DNA of 9,589 nucleotides from an uncultured Clostridia bacterium. GTDB lineage: Bacteria > Bacillota > Clostridia > Peptostreptococcales > Anaerovoracaceae. Location: NCBI GenBank assembly GCA_934277655.1, contig CAKQVC010000054.1, forward strand, positions 1 through 9,589. The letters run 5' to 3'. The notes under the pieces were generated by a model, which had not been told where the DNA came from, did no database searches, and was given only the letters and a program-made list of their open reading frames with translations. A program made the translations under genes and the position numbers. Positions 1-6,445 of this stretch are shown in pieces. The stretch's first letter is position 1, and every line of letters starts with the position of its first letter.

Positions 1-111
1 GTCGAGAAGGTAAGCAAGGGTCAGACCGATCAGGAAAGGCGATAAAAGTATCAGGATTTTTTTTAGCAGAAAGAGAAAGGCTTCTGCACAGTTTAAAACA
101 AAATTTTGCAT
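1..111 (-). CDS. Probable AI-2E family transporter, N-terminal fragment
   Basis: This is the first 37 codons of a leftward gene cut off by the window edge. Reading from ATG at 111-109, the product begins MQNFVLNCAEAF and continues into a hydrophobic stretch ending LLSPFLIGLTLAYLLD (residues 22-37). A lysine pair near residues 17-18 followed by a first membrane segment with the PFLIG..LAYLL pattern is typical of the N-terminus of AI-2E family (PerM/YtvI-like) polytopic membrane proteins. A ribosome binding site GGAGA lies at 125-121, nine bases before the ATG. The gene diverges from pflB. Seen: the reading frame, ribosome binding site and hydrophobic pattern. Inferred: the family, from only 37 residues. 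Another multi-pass membrane protein is possible, and the substrate is unknown. Confidence 0.65.
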   Translation of the reverse strand, partial: MQNFVLNCAEAFLFLLKKILILLSPFLIGLTLAYLLD

Positions 112-186
112 TTTGGAAGTTCTCCGATGTATGAATTCTATCTGATAGTATGGACAGAAAAAGCAGAAAAAATGCGGAGTCTGGGA

Positions 187-215
187 CATGTTAACTTTAT
201 GAAAATGCTAACATG
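187..215. repeat. Inverted repeat CATGTTA-N15-TAACATG in the pflB upstream gap
   Basis: Perfect 7-bp arms at 187-193 and 209-215 are separated by 15 bases, so their centres are 22 bp apart, about two helical turns. The motif ATGTTAAC at 188-195 occurs again at 443-450, just before the pflB ribosome binding site. The dyad sits in the gap between the leftward membrane-protein gene and pflB, about 90 bases upstream of the predicted pflB -35 box. It could be an operator for an unknown factor. It does not fit the Rex consensus, which has a 4-base spacer. Nothing else was recognised between 112 and 300. Confidence 0.35.
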
Positions 216-302
216 GAAGAAATTGCGTAAGTATTGAAAAACAGAGGTTTCACAGCATGAAAGATGTATAAATAAAAAGACAGAAAAAGAACAAAAAAGT
301 AA

Positions 303-331
303 TTGACTAAATGGAATGTAAGTTGTATCAT
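303..331 (+). promoter_or_regulatory. Predicted sigma-A promoter of pflB
   Basis: TTGACT (303-308), a 17-base spacer and TATCAT (326-331) form a good vegetative promoter. Transcription should begin near 338, giving a leader of about 125 bases before the pflB ATG. It is the best-spaced hexamer pair seen in the 351-bp gap. A weaker TATAAA at 267-272 lacks a convincing -35 box. Confidence 0.5.
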
Positions 332-337
332 TTTAGC

Positions 338-462
338 TAGAAGATGATGTTTGTATACATAATACAGGTTTATGCCGGATGTCATACATCGGACTCATCA
401 AGGTTAGATTTATTTTAAAGCAGCTTGCTGCATATACGTTTGATGTTAACGAGGAGGATTAG
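338..462 (+). promoter_or_regulatory. pflB 5' leader with two small hairpins and strong RBS
   Basis: The predicted untranslated leader contains an imperfect hairpin at 375-392 (CCG-g-ATGT, loop CAT, ACATCGG) and a compact hairpin GCAGC-TT-GCTGC at 420-431. It ends in a strong ribosome binding site, GAGGAGG at 451-457, five bases before the ATG. No riboswitch or attenuator with a U-tract was recognised. The palindrome TGTATACA at 352-359 recurs at 5281-5288. The hairpins may stabilise the transcript or respond to a regulator, which is inference. Confidence 0.35.
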
Positions 463-2694
463 ATGAGAAAAGAATGGGAAGGATTTGTCGCTGGTTCATG
501 GACAGATCAAATCGACGTAGAAGAATTTATCAAATTAAACTATCATCCTTATGATGGAGATGACAGTTTCCTTGCAGGACCTACTGCAAGAACAAAAGAA
601 TGTTCTGACAATGTTCAGGAACTTCTGACAGAAGAAAGAAAAGCCGGCGGCACCTTAAAGGTAGATGCGAGCAGAATCATGAGAATCAACGCTTTTGGTC
701 CGGGATATATCGTACCGGGCAAGGATATCATCGTTGGTCTCCAGACAGACGAGCCTTTAAAGAGAGGTATCTGCCCATTCGGCGGTATCAAGATGGTAAG
801 AGAAGAAGTTGCTGAATATGGCGAAAAGCTTCCGGAAGAAATCGACAGAATGTTTGACTACATCACTACTCACAATGATGGTGTATTCAAGGCATACTCC
901 AAGGAAATGAGACAGGTAAGACACCTTGGCTTCATCACAGGTCTGCCTGACGCTTACGGTCGTGGAAGAATCATCGGTGACTACAGGAGAGCTGCTCTTT
1001 ATGGTATCGACCACCTGATCGAAGAAAAAAAGAAAGATCAGGAAATGATCGCTTCCAGACACGTAATGAACGAAGAAAACATCAGAACGGCTGAAGAAGT
1101 AACAAACCAGATTACCGCTTTAAAGAACATCAAGAAGATGGCTGAAAGCTATGGTTACGATATTTCCGGACCTGCTAAGGATGTAAAGGAAGCAATCCAG
1201 TGGACTTATTTTGCTTACCTTGCAGGTATCAAGGAAGAAAACGGTGCGGCAATGTCTATCGGAAGAACTTCCACTTTCATCGACATCTATGCAGAAAGAG
1301 ACCTTGCAAACGGCGTTTATACAGAAGAACAGATTCAGGAATTCATCGATGACTATATCTTGAAGTTAAGAGTTGCAAGACACCTGAGAACAAACGAATA
1401 CAACGAACTGTTCGGCGGAGATCCGATGTGGATTACAGAAGGTATCGGTGGCGTAGGCCTTGATGGCAGACATAAAGTAACAAAGAACTCCTACAGAGTC
1501 CTTCAGACATTATACAATCTGGGACCTGCACCAGAACCAAATCTGACTGTTTTATGGTCTGAAAAACTTCCGGCTCCGTTCAAGAAGTTCTGTGCACAGG
1601 TTTCCATTGATACTGACTCTATTCAGTACGAAAACGATGACAAGATGAGACCGGCTTATGGTGAAGATTATTCCATCGCATGCTGTGTATCCGCAATCCA
1701 GATGGGACAGCAGATGCAGTTCTTCGGAGCTAGATGTAACCTTGCTAAGATCCTTCTTCTTGGCTTAAACGGTGGTATCGATGAAAGAACAGGCGAACAT
1801 GTAGGTCCGCAGATGGAACCGATTGGAGATGGTCCGATTGATTACGAAGATGCATGGAAGAGATTCAACATCTACCTGGCATGGCTCTGCGAATTATATG
1901 TAAACATCATGAACATCATTCACTTCATGCATGATAAATATGACTTTGAAAGCTCCCAGATGGCATTCCTTAACTCTGAAGTTAAGAGATTGATGGCGTT
2001 CGGTGTTGCAGGTTTCTCTGTAGCTGCTGACTCTCTGTCTGCAATTAAATATGCTAAGGTATATCCGATCAGAGACGAAAACGGAGTAATCGTTGACTAC
2101 AGAACAGAAGGTGAGTTCCCTAAGTATGGTAACGATGATGACAGAGTAGACGAAATCGCAGTTAAGATTTCCGAAAGAACCATCGAAGAATTAAGAAAAC
2201 ACCCTACTTACAGAAATGCTGTACATACATTATCTGTTCTTACTATTACCTCCAACGTTATGTACGGTAAGAAGACAGGTAATACTCCAGATGGCAGAAG
2301 AGCAGGAACTCCGTTCGCACCAGGTGCAAACCCGATGCATCAGAGGGATAATCATGGTGCAGTAGCGTCCTTGAACTCCGTATCCAAGATTGACTGGGAT
2401 ACTTGTCAGGATGGTGTATCCAACACATTCTCCATTACTCCGGAAGCTTTAGGCAAGGACAGAGAAGGTAGAAAAGAAGTTCTGGTAAGCCTTCTGGAAG
2501 GATACTTCAAGAGAGGCGCTCACCACCTGAATGTAAATGTACTCAACAGATCTCTGCTTGAAGACGCTTACGAAAATCCTGAAAAATATCCGAACCTGAC
2601 TGTCAGAGTATCCGGATATGCTGTAAGATTTAACGCATTATCCAAGAATCACCAGAAAGAAGTTATTGCAAGAACCTTCCACCAGCAGGTATAA
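463..2694 (+). CDS. pflB: Pyruvate formate-lyase (formate C-acetyltransferase)
   Basis: This cytoplasmic glycyl radical enzyme converts pyruvate and CoA to acetyl-CoA and formate in anaerobic mixed-acid fermentation. The 743-residue length fits the family. The adjacent catalytic cysteines are C407-C408 in [12 protein letters not shown]. The radical site is G718 in RVSGYAVRF near the C-terminus. The family block [17 protein letters not shown] occurs around residues 160-176. These features separate it from glycerol/diol dehydratase-type glycyl radical enzymes, which lack the Cys-Cys pair. The start is set by GAGGAGG five bases upstream. Codon use is strongly biased (AAC, TTC, ATC and AGA preferred), as expected of a highly expressed gene. 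The activase gene follows 147 bases downstream. Like all family members, the radical form should be oxygen-sensitive. Confidence 0.97.
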   Translation: MRKEWEGFVAGSWTDQIDVEEFIKLNYHPYDGDDSFLAGPTARTKECSDNVQELLTEERKAGGTLKVDASRIMRINAFGPGYIVPGKDIIVGLQTDEPLKRGICPFGGIKMVREEVAEYGEKLPEEIDRMFDYITTHNDGVFKAYSKEMRQVRHLGFITGLPDAYGRGRIIGDYRRAALYGIDHLIEEKKKDQEMIASRHVMNEENIRTAEEVTNQITALKNIKKMAESYGYDISGPAKDVKEAIQWTYFAYLAGIKEENGAAMSIGRTSTFIDIYAERDLANGVYTEEQIQEFIDDYILKLRVARHLRTNEYNELFGGDPMWITEGIGGVGLDGRHKVTKNSYRVLQTLYNLGPAPEPNLTVLWSEKLPAPFKKFCAQVSIDTDSIQYENDDKMRPAYGEDYSIACCVSAIQMGQQMQFFGARCNLAKILLLGLNGGIDERTGEHVGPQMEPIGDGPIDYEDAWKRFNIYLAWLCELYVNIMNIIHFMHDKYDFESSQMAFLNSEVKRLMAFGVAGFSVAADSLSAIKYAKVYPIRDENGVIVDYRTEGEFPKYGNDDDRVDEIAVKISERTIEELRKHPTYRNAVHTLSVLTITSNVMYGKKTGNTPDGRRAGTPFAPGANPMHQRDNHGAVASLNSVSKIDWDTCQDGVSNTFSITPEALGKDREGRKEVLVSLLEGYFKRGAHHLNVNVLNRSLLEDAYENPEKYPNLTVRVSGYAVRFNALSKNHQKEVIARTFHQQV

Positions 2695-2699
2695 TATTG

Positions 2700-2758
2700 C
2701 ATAGAGAAACTCTTTCTATGATCTGGAGAAGAATATGGAAATGATCAATTCTATTCTT
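2700..2758 (+). other. Two stem-loops in the pflB-pflA intergenic region
   Basis: Immediately after the pflB stop, CATAGAGA (2700-2707) pairs with TTTCTATG (2713-2720), including one G-U, around a 5-base loop. A second dyad pairs AAGAATA (2729-2735) with TATTCTT (2752-2758). Neither is GC-rich nor followed by a run of T, so neither looks like an intrinsic terminator. They may protect the 3' end of an abundant pflB message, which is inference. Confidence 0.4.
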
Positions 2759-2783
2759 TGATAAAATAAAATGTAAAATGTAG

Positions 2784-2812
2784 TGCAGGGTGTCTTTTAG
2801 AGGCACCCTGCA
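2784..2812 (+). terminator. Strong hairpin before pflA, possible partial terminator or processing site
   Basis: TGCAGGGTGTCT (2784-2795) pairs with AGGCACCCTGCA (2801-2812), giving 12 pairs with one G-U and a 5-base loop TTTAG. No T-run follows on the plus strand, so full intrinsic termination is not expected. It lies just upstream of the pflA ribosome binding site. It could lower read-through or mark a cleavage point so that the catalytic activase is made in smaller amounts than PflB. On the minus strand it is followed by a T-rich stretch (2783 down to 2761), so it might also stop leftward transcription. Confidence 0.4.
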
Positions 2813-2841
2813 TGCTATATGGAAAATGGAGGCGAGACGAT

Positions 2842-3576
2842 ATGAAAGGAAGAATACATTCCATTGAAACCTTTGGGGCAGTAGATGGACCGGGAATCCG
2901 GACGGTCTTTTTTATGCAGGGATGCCCTGCCAGGTGTCTGTACTGCCATAACCCTGATTCCTGGAATGTGAACGCAGGGAAACCAATAGAGGCTGAAGAG
3001 ATTGTTCACTGGGCAGTCAGAGGGATTCCGTATTACGGTAATGCCGGTGGCGTGACTTTCAGCGGAGGCGAGCCTCTGATGCAGGGGGAATTCCTTTTGG
3101 AAGCTATGCGTGCACTGAAAAAAGAGGGAATTAAGACTGCAATTGATACAAGTGGGACTTATTATGATGAATATACCGATGAAGTAATCAAGCAATGTGA
3201 TCTGGTACTGCTTGACATTAAACATCCAGATCCGGAACGTTTTGAAATCATTACGGGCAGATCGCAGGAAACACTGTTTCCGCTCATTGACATGATCAAT
3301 AAATATAAGCGTCATGTGTGGATTCGGAATGTTGTGGTCCCAGATATCAATGATACCCCGGAAGATATTGCGGCACTTAACGAGTTTATTAAAAAAATCC
3401 ACTACATTGACAAGGTGGAACTGCTTGGATATCACACTATGGCGGTCGAAAAGTATGGTAAGCTGGGAATTGTTTATCGGCTAAAAGGCGTTCCACCTAT
3501 GGATGGTACGAAGTTGAATGAATTGAGACAACTGGTACATCTGCCGTCTGAGGCGGTCAGCAGAGCCCCCGGCTGA
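2842..3576 (+). CDS. pflA: Pyruvate formate-lyase activating enzyme (radical SAM)
   Basis: This enzyme uses a [4Fe-4S] cluster and S-adenosylmethionine to place the glycyl radical on PflB (G718). From the chosen start the protein has 244 residues, close to E. coli PflA (246). The cluster motif CxxxCxxC is C28, C32 and C35 in GCPARCLYCHNPDSW, and it is preceded by the family block FGAVDGPGIRTV. The SAM-contacting SGGEP lies at residues 74-78 and IDTSG at about 101-105. The ATG at 2842 has GGAGGCG seven bases or so upstream. The earlier in-frame ATG at 2812 lies in the base of a hairpin and has no such site. The C-terminal residues LPSEAVSRAPG are GC-rich in coding and unlike the usual family ending, and the gene stops next to a broken gene (see findings). 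The last few residues may therefore not be native. Confidence 0.93.
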   Translation: MKGRIHSIETFGAVDGPGIRTVFFMQGCPARCLYCHNPDSWNVNAGKPIEAEEIVHWAVRGIPYYGNAGGVTFSGGEPLMQGEFLLEAMRALKKEGIKTAIDTSGTYYDEYTDEVIKQCDLVLLDIKHPDPERFEIITGRSQETLFPLIDMINKYKRHVWIRNVVVPDINDTPEDIAALNEFIKKIHYIDKVELLGYHTMAVEKYGKLGIVYRLKGVPPMDGTKLNELRQLVHLPSEAVSRAPG

Positions 3577-3578
3577 GG

Positions 3579-3662
3579 TCAACAAATCATCTCGCCGAGT
3601 GTCAGGTCTCTTAAAGCTACCGCAACATTATCTTTTTCATTTATTTTCAGATACGCTTTCAT
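3579..3662 (-). pseudogene. uxaA: Altronate dehydratase, truncated N-terminal remnant
   Basis: UxaA normally dehydrates D-altronate to 2-keto-3-deoxygluconate. Only its start survives here. ATG at 3662-3660 is preceded by TAGGAGG (complement of 3671-3677), eight bases away, and the ATG lies inside the end of uxaB. The 27-residue product begins MKAYLKINEKDN and continues NVAVALRDLTLGEMI. This matches the N-terminal SAF-type domain of UxaA (E. coli: about MQYIKIHALDNVAVALADL). After residue 26 the frame reads Cys then TGA at 3581-3579, and the sequence beyond does not continue as UxaA in that frame. A complete UxaA is near 500 residues, so more than 90% is missing. The fragment overlaps uxaB by 26 bases, the normal translationally coupled uxaB-uxaA order, so the ancestral operon was intact. 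The cause is either a rearrangement next to pflA or an assembly join. Confidence 0.85.
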
Positions 3663-5133
3663 CCGATAACCCTCCTAAAAAAATGCAAAATGCTTCTGAT
3701 ACACCATAACAATCCATCAAATCGAGAAAATGAACCACATACTCGGTCAATGACGGAATTTTATTTAAATCCACGCCGTGAAATTTGGTTTTGCTCAGAT
3801 AAGCTGATGTCATGTCAAAATTGGAACGCTCGCTATATTCATAGAAGAAAGTAAGCACGGAATCGGTATCCTGAACTTCGTGCGTCTGTCCGTCACTCGT
3901 GCGGGAAGCTGTGCGATAAAACTTCAGCAAAGCGGCCAATGAAAAGGTCAAGCAAGGCGGGCAGGTCTTATTATACTGATAGAACGCAAGTAATGACGGC
4001 AGACATCGCGCCTTCCACTTCGAAACGGAATTTAATGCGATGGAAAGAAGCGCATGATCCATGAAGGGGTTTTCAAAGCGTTCAATCACCTGCCTGCAAA
4101 ATTCATTTAACTCCTCAGCGGGAAGCGTCAGATATGGAACGACTTCTTGACCGAGTAGCCGAGTAACATAATTCTTAATATGGGGGTCTGCCATGGCTTC
4201 ACGCACATAATTGAAACCGCAGAGCCATGCAAGCATGGAAAAAGCAGTATGCGCGCCATTCAAAATTCGAACTTTGCGCTCTTTATATGGCTTTACGCTT
4301 TTTGCGATAAGAATCGGAAGAGCGTTATTGTCTCTGTCGTTTGCCCGCGCCCGGGAGACGGCATCTTCATCGGCTTCTATTACCCACAGTGCGAACGGTT
4401 CGGTAACCGTAAGCAGAAAATCTTCATACTCCAAGCGTTCAAAATACCTTGAAGATTCGCTGCGCGGGAAACCGCTGACAATACGGTCGACGAGCGTGTT
4501 GTGAAAAACGCAGGATGATTCAATCCATCTACTGAATGCGTCAGGAAGCTGCCACTGTTTCACATATCTAAGAATGCAGCTCTTTAAAACATCAGCGTTG
4601 TTATCGATCAGTTCACATGGAAGAATGTGAAGGCCGGAAGCGCGGCTGCCACCGAAATTGAGAAATCTTTCGTATAGAAACTGCGTGAGCTTTCCCGGAA
4701 AAGTTGATGCCGGAGCACCTTCAGAATTATCCTCTTCATCATACACAATGCCAGCTTCTGTTGTATTGGAAATAATACATTCCAAATCGGGACAGCGTGC
4801 AAGGGAAAGATAATTCTCAAAATCCGTGTATGGATTTATAACATCCGCGACAGAATCGACCAAGCAGAGTTCTTCGGTTTTTCTGCCTTTCTTCAGACCG
4901 CGAATGACAACAGTATATAAGTTCTGCTGTGCATCAAACAAATCGGTGATATTTCCTTTGCTTGTAGGCTTGACAATGACGATATCGCCGTTATAATTGC
5001 CACTGTCATTGGCAAGCTGTACAAAAAAATCTGCAAATGCTCTTAAAAAGTTACCCTCTCCGAACTGCACGATTTTAACCGGTCGCAGGGGTCTTGGGTG
5101 GATTTCTTCGGATAAAAGTTGAGTCTTTTTCAT
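3637..5133 (-). CDS. uxaB: Tagaturonate reductase (altronate oxidoreductase)
   Basis: This member of the polyol-specific long-chain dehydrogenase (mannitol dehydrogenase) family reduces D-tagaturonate to D-altronate with NADH in galacturonate breakdown. It has 498 residues, similar to E. coli UxaB (483). The nucleotide-binding segment VKIVQFGEGNFLRAF lies at about residues 19-33. The blocks ISNTTEAGI, LPCELID and FHNTLVDRIVSGFP are typical of UxaB. The catalytic signature K-x4-N-x2-H is present as K287, N292 and H295 in KVRILNGAHT. The start is ATG at 5133, eight bases after AGAGG. A GTG three codons earlier lies against that site and is unlikely. Fructuronate reductase (UxuB) and mannitol dehydrogenase are related alternatives, but the sequence blocks and the following uxaA remnant favour UxaB. 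It is transcribed from the divergent control region and probably repressed by the adjacent LacI-type protein. Confidence 0.9.
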   Translation of the reverse strand: MKKTQLLSEEIHPRPLRPVKIVQFGEGNFLRAFADFFVQLANDSGNYNGDIVIVKPTSKGNITDLFDAQQNLYTVVIRGLKKGRKTEELCLVDSVADVINPYTDFENYLSLARCPDLECIISNTTEAGIVYDEEDNSEGAPASTFPGKLTQFLYERFLNFGGSRASGLHILPCELIDNNADVLKSCILRYVKQWQLPDAFSRWIESSCVFHNTLVDRIVSGFPRSESSRYFERLEYEDFLLTVTEPFALWVIEADEDAVSRARANDRDNNALPILIAKSVKPYKERKVRILNGAHTAFSMLAWLCGFNYVREAMADPHIKNYVTRLLGQEVVPYLTLPAEELNEFCRQVIERFENPFMDHALLSIALNSVSKWKARCLPSLLAFYQYNKTCPPCLTFSLAALLKFYRTASRTSDGQTHEVQDTDSVLTFFYEYSERSNFDMTSAYLSKTKFHGVDLNKIPSLTEYVVHFLDLMDCYGVSEAFCIFLGGLSDESVSENK

Positions 5134-5198
5134 GCTCTGCACCTCTTTTTAACAGATAATATAGACTGAAGTGATAGTGAAATATGTATGCCTGTGCG

Positions 5199-5212
5199 TG
5201 TAAGCGATTACA
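5199..5212. promoter_or_regulatory. LacI-family operator at the uxaB promoter
   Basis: TGTAAGCGATTACA is a 14-bp near-palindrome centred on CG, the form typical of LacI-family sites. It begins nine bases downstream of the uxaB -10 box and covers the start-site region, a position suited to repression. It matches the second site at 5364-5377 in 12 of 14 bases. The likely ligand is the product of the adjacent regulator gene. CcpA recognises a similar core (cre), so catabolite control is an alternative. Confidence 0.8.
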
Positions 5213-5220
5213 TAGAAAAT

Positions 5221-5249
5221 AGTATATACTTATGTTATAAACATGTCAA
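5221..5249 (-). promoter_or_regulatory. Sigma-A promoter of the uxaB operon
   Basis: On the minus strand, TTGACA (5249-5244), a 17-base spacer and TATACT (5226-5221) make a near-perfect vegetative promoter. Initiation is expected near 5214, giving a leader of about 80 bases. An operator lies immediately downstream. Confidence 0.85.
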
Positions 5250-5318
5250 GCGAATTTTAGCGAAAGCAGTTATGAAGAGATGTATACAATATAAAATTCA
5301 AAAATCAAAGTTTTATGC

Positions 5319-5347
5319 TTGACAGGAATATATCAAGGATGTATAAT
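5319..5347 (+). promoter_or_regulatory. Consensus sigma-A promoter of the regulator-bicupin-TIM operon
   Basis: TTGACA (5319-5324), exactly 17 bases, then TATAAT (5342-5347): both hexamers match consensus perfectly. Transcription should start near 5354. Such a strong promoter makes sense if it is normally held off by the operator that follows at 5364-5377. No terminator is seen between the regulator and the next genes, so this promoter probably serves the whole rightward operon. Confidence 0.9.
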
Positions 5348-5363
5348 GTGCCTAACAAAGGAG

Positions 5364-5377
5364 TGAAAGCGCTTACA
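5364..5377. promoter_or_regulatory. LacI-family operator overlapping the regulator start codon
   Basis: TGAAAGCGCTTACA is a 14-bp palindrome with one mismatched pair, and its last base is the A of the regulator ATG. It lies about 10-24 bases downstream of the predicted start site and directly after the ribosome binding site AAAGGAG (5357-5363). This pushes the Shine-Dalgarno to 13 bases from the start codon, longer than usual. Its place suggests autorepression by blocking early elongation. It also satisfies the general cre pattern for CcpA, so the two factors could share it. Confidence 0.8.
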
Positions 5378-6423
5378 TGAAAGAGAAAGAAAAACTACAA
5401 CAAAATACTCTGACGATTTACGATATCTCGGAGAAAGCCGGCGTTTCCATTGCCACGGTATCACGTGTTTTGAACGGAAGCAGAAAAGTCAGTCCGGCGA
5501 CAAAAGAAAAAGTTTTGGAAATTATTAAAACCTGCGGATATGAGCCGAATGCTTTCGCAAGGGGACTTGGAACCGGAACCATGAAAACAATCGGGATACT
5601 CTGCGCTGATGTTGCGGACTTGTACTTGGCAAATGCAGTGTCTTTTTTGGAGAGAGAACTGCGGCAGCATGGGTTTGATACGATTTTAAATTGTACCGGA
5701 TATGAACTGCAGCAGAAGCGAGCTTGTATGAAGGCAATGGAGGCAAGACGTGTAGATGCTGTGATTTTAGTCGGTTCACACTATGTTGAAAAGGAACAGA
5801 AAAAAAACAAGTACATTGTAGACGCTTCTTGCAGACTCCCGGTGGTAATGGTAAACGGATATTTAAAAGGCGAAAATATTTACTGCAATTTATCTGATGA
5901 TTATGGAGCGTTTTACGAAGCTGCGAACTATTTGATTCGTTCCAGAAGAAAGAATATTTTGTTTTTATACAGGGAAGAAACATCAAGCGCTCGTGCGAAA
6001 TTCGCCGGGTACAAAGATGCACTAAAGGATAATGAATTGGAATTTCGCTCCGAGCTAATGTTTCAAAGTAACGGTAAAATCGAAAAAATACGCAAAGATT
6101 TGGAAAATTATTCAACCCAAAACATTCCATATGATGCAGTGTTAGCGACAGATGATGAACTTGCATTGGCAGCGTTGAAGTATGCGCAGAAACACCAATT
6201 GCAGGTACCAAACGAACTTGCGGTTATAGGGTGCAACAATTCTGTACTTTCCATTTCTTGCAGTCCCGAAATGTCATCCGTCGATAACAAATGTGAAATG
6301 CTGTGCATCAGCACCGTTTCAACCTTGATGCGAGTATTGGACGGACAAGATGCGGTTCATAAAACGGTGCTGTCTACGGATTTTGTTGAAAGAGAAACTA
6401 CAAAATTTACAGATACAATGTAA
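5377..6423 (+). CDS. LacI/GalR-family transcriptional regulator
   Basis: The 348-residue protein has a typical LacI layout. The helix-turn-helix is at about residues 12-35 (TIYDISEKAGVSIATVSRVL). The hinge, with the GYEPNAFARGL motif, is at 54-64. A periplasmic-binding-protein-like effector domain runs from KTIGILCADV (about 70) to the end, with YDAVLATDDELALAAL and LAVIGCNNS as late landmarks. It is the first gene of the rightward operon and faces uxaB. Two matching palindromes lie in the shared gap, one on its own start codon, so it most likely represses both arms and is relieved by a pathway sugar acid. That effector is inferred. UxuR- or KdgR-like roles are possible, but no subfamily name can be fixed. 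The next gene begins 22 bases downstream without a terminator. Confidence 0.92.
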   Translation: MKEKEKLQQNTLTIYDISEKAGVSIATVSRVLNGSRKVSPATKEKVLEIIKTCGYEPNAFARGLGTGTMKTIGILCADVADLYLANAVSFLERELRQHGFDTILNCTGYELQQKRACMKAMEARRVDAVILVGSHYVEKEQKKNKYIVDASCRLPVVMVNGYLKGENIYCNLSDDYGAFYEAANYLIRSRRKNILFLYREETSSARAKFAGYKDALKDNELEFRSELMFQSNGKIEKIRKDLENYSTQNIPYDAVLATDDELALAALKYAQKHQLQVPNELAVIGCNNSVLSISCSPEMSSVDNKCEMLCISTVSTLMRVLDGQDAVHKTVLSTDFVERETTKFTDTM

Positions 6424-6445
6424 AAAAAATAGTTTGGAGGGAAAA

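Noticed and set aside
187..215. Rex (redox repressor) operator
   Set aside because: TGTTAA half-sites are present, but the arms are 15 bases apart where the Rex consensus has 4.
338..462. Riboswitch in the pflB leader
   Set aside because: Only two small hairpins are visible, with no recognisable aptamer core and no terminator or sequestering stem over the ribosome binding site.
757..1062. Open frame on the minus strand inside pflB
   Set aside because: It is antisense to a clearly conserved, highly expressed gene, has no ribosome binding site, and resembles no family. It is a shadow of the pflB codon bias.
2784..2812. Full intrinsic terminator after pflB
   Set aside because: The stem is strong, but the plus strand continues TGCTATATGG without a T-run and pflA follows closely. 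Listed only as a possible partial terminator.
2815..3435. 206-codon open frame on the minus strand across pflA
   Set aside because: It lies opposite the conserved radical SAM motifs of pflA and its product has no recognisable domain, so it is a shadow frame.
3577..3636. Terminator between the convergent pflA and uxaB
   Set aside because: No stable hairpin with a T-run was found on either strand. The stretch is instead explained by the uxaA remnant.
4180..4504. Two overlapping plus-strand open frames within uxaB
   Set aside because: They are antisense to the catalytic region of uxaB, have no start signals and no family features.
5134..5142. GTG start three codons upstream for uxaB
   Set aside because: The GTG overlaps the AGAGG ribosome binding site, whereas the ATG at 5133 is eight bases from it.
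5525..6211. 228-codon minus-strand open frame opposite the LacI-type regulator
   Set aside because: The composition is that of a shadow frame (rich in His, Ser and Leu with no domain), and the plus strand encodes an intact regulator.
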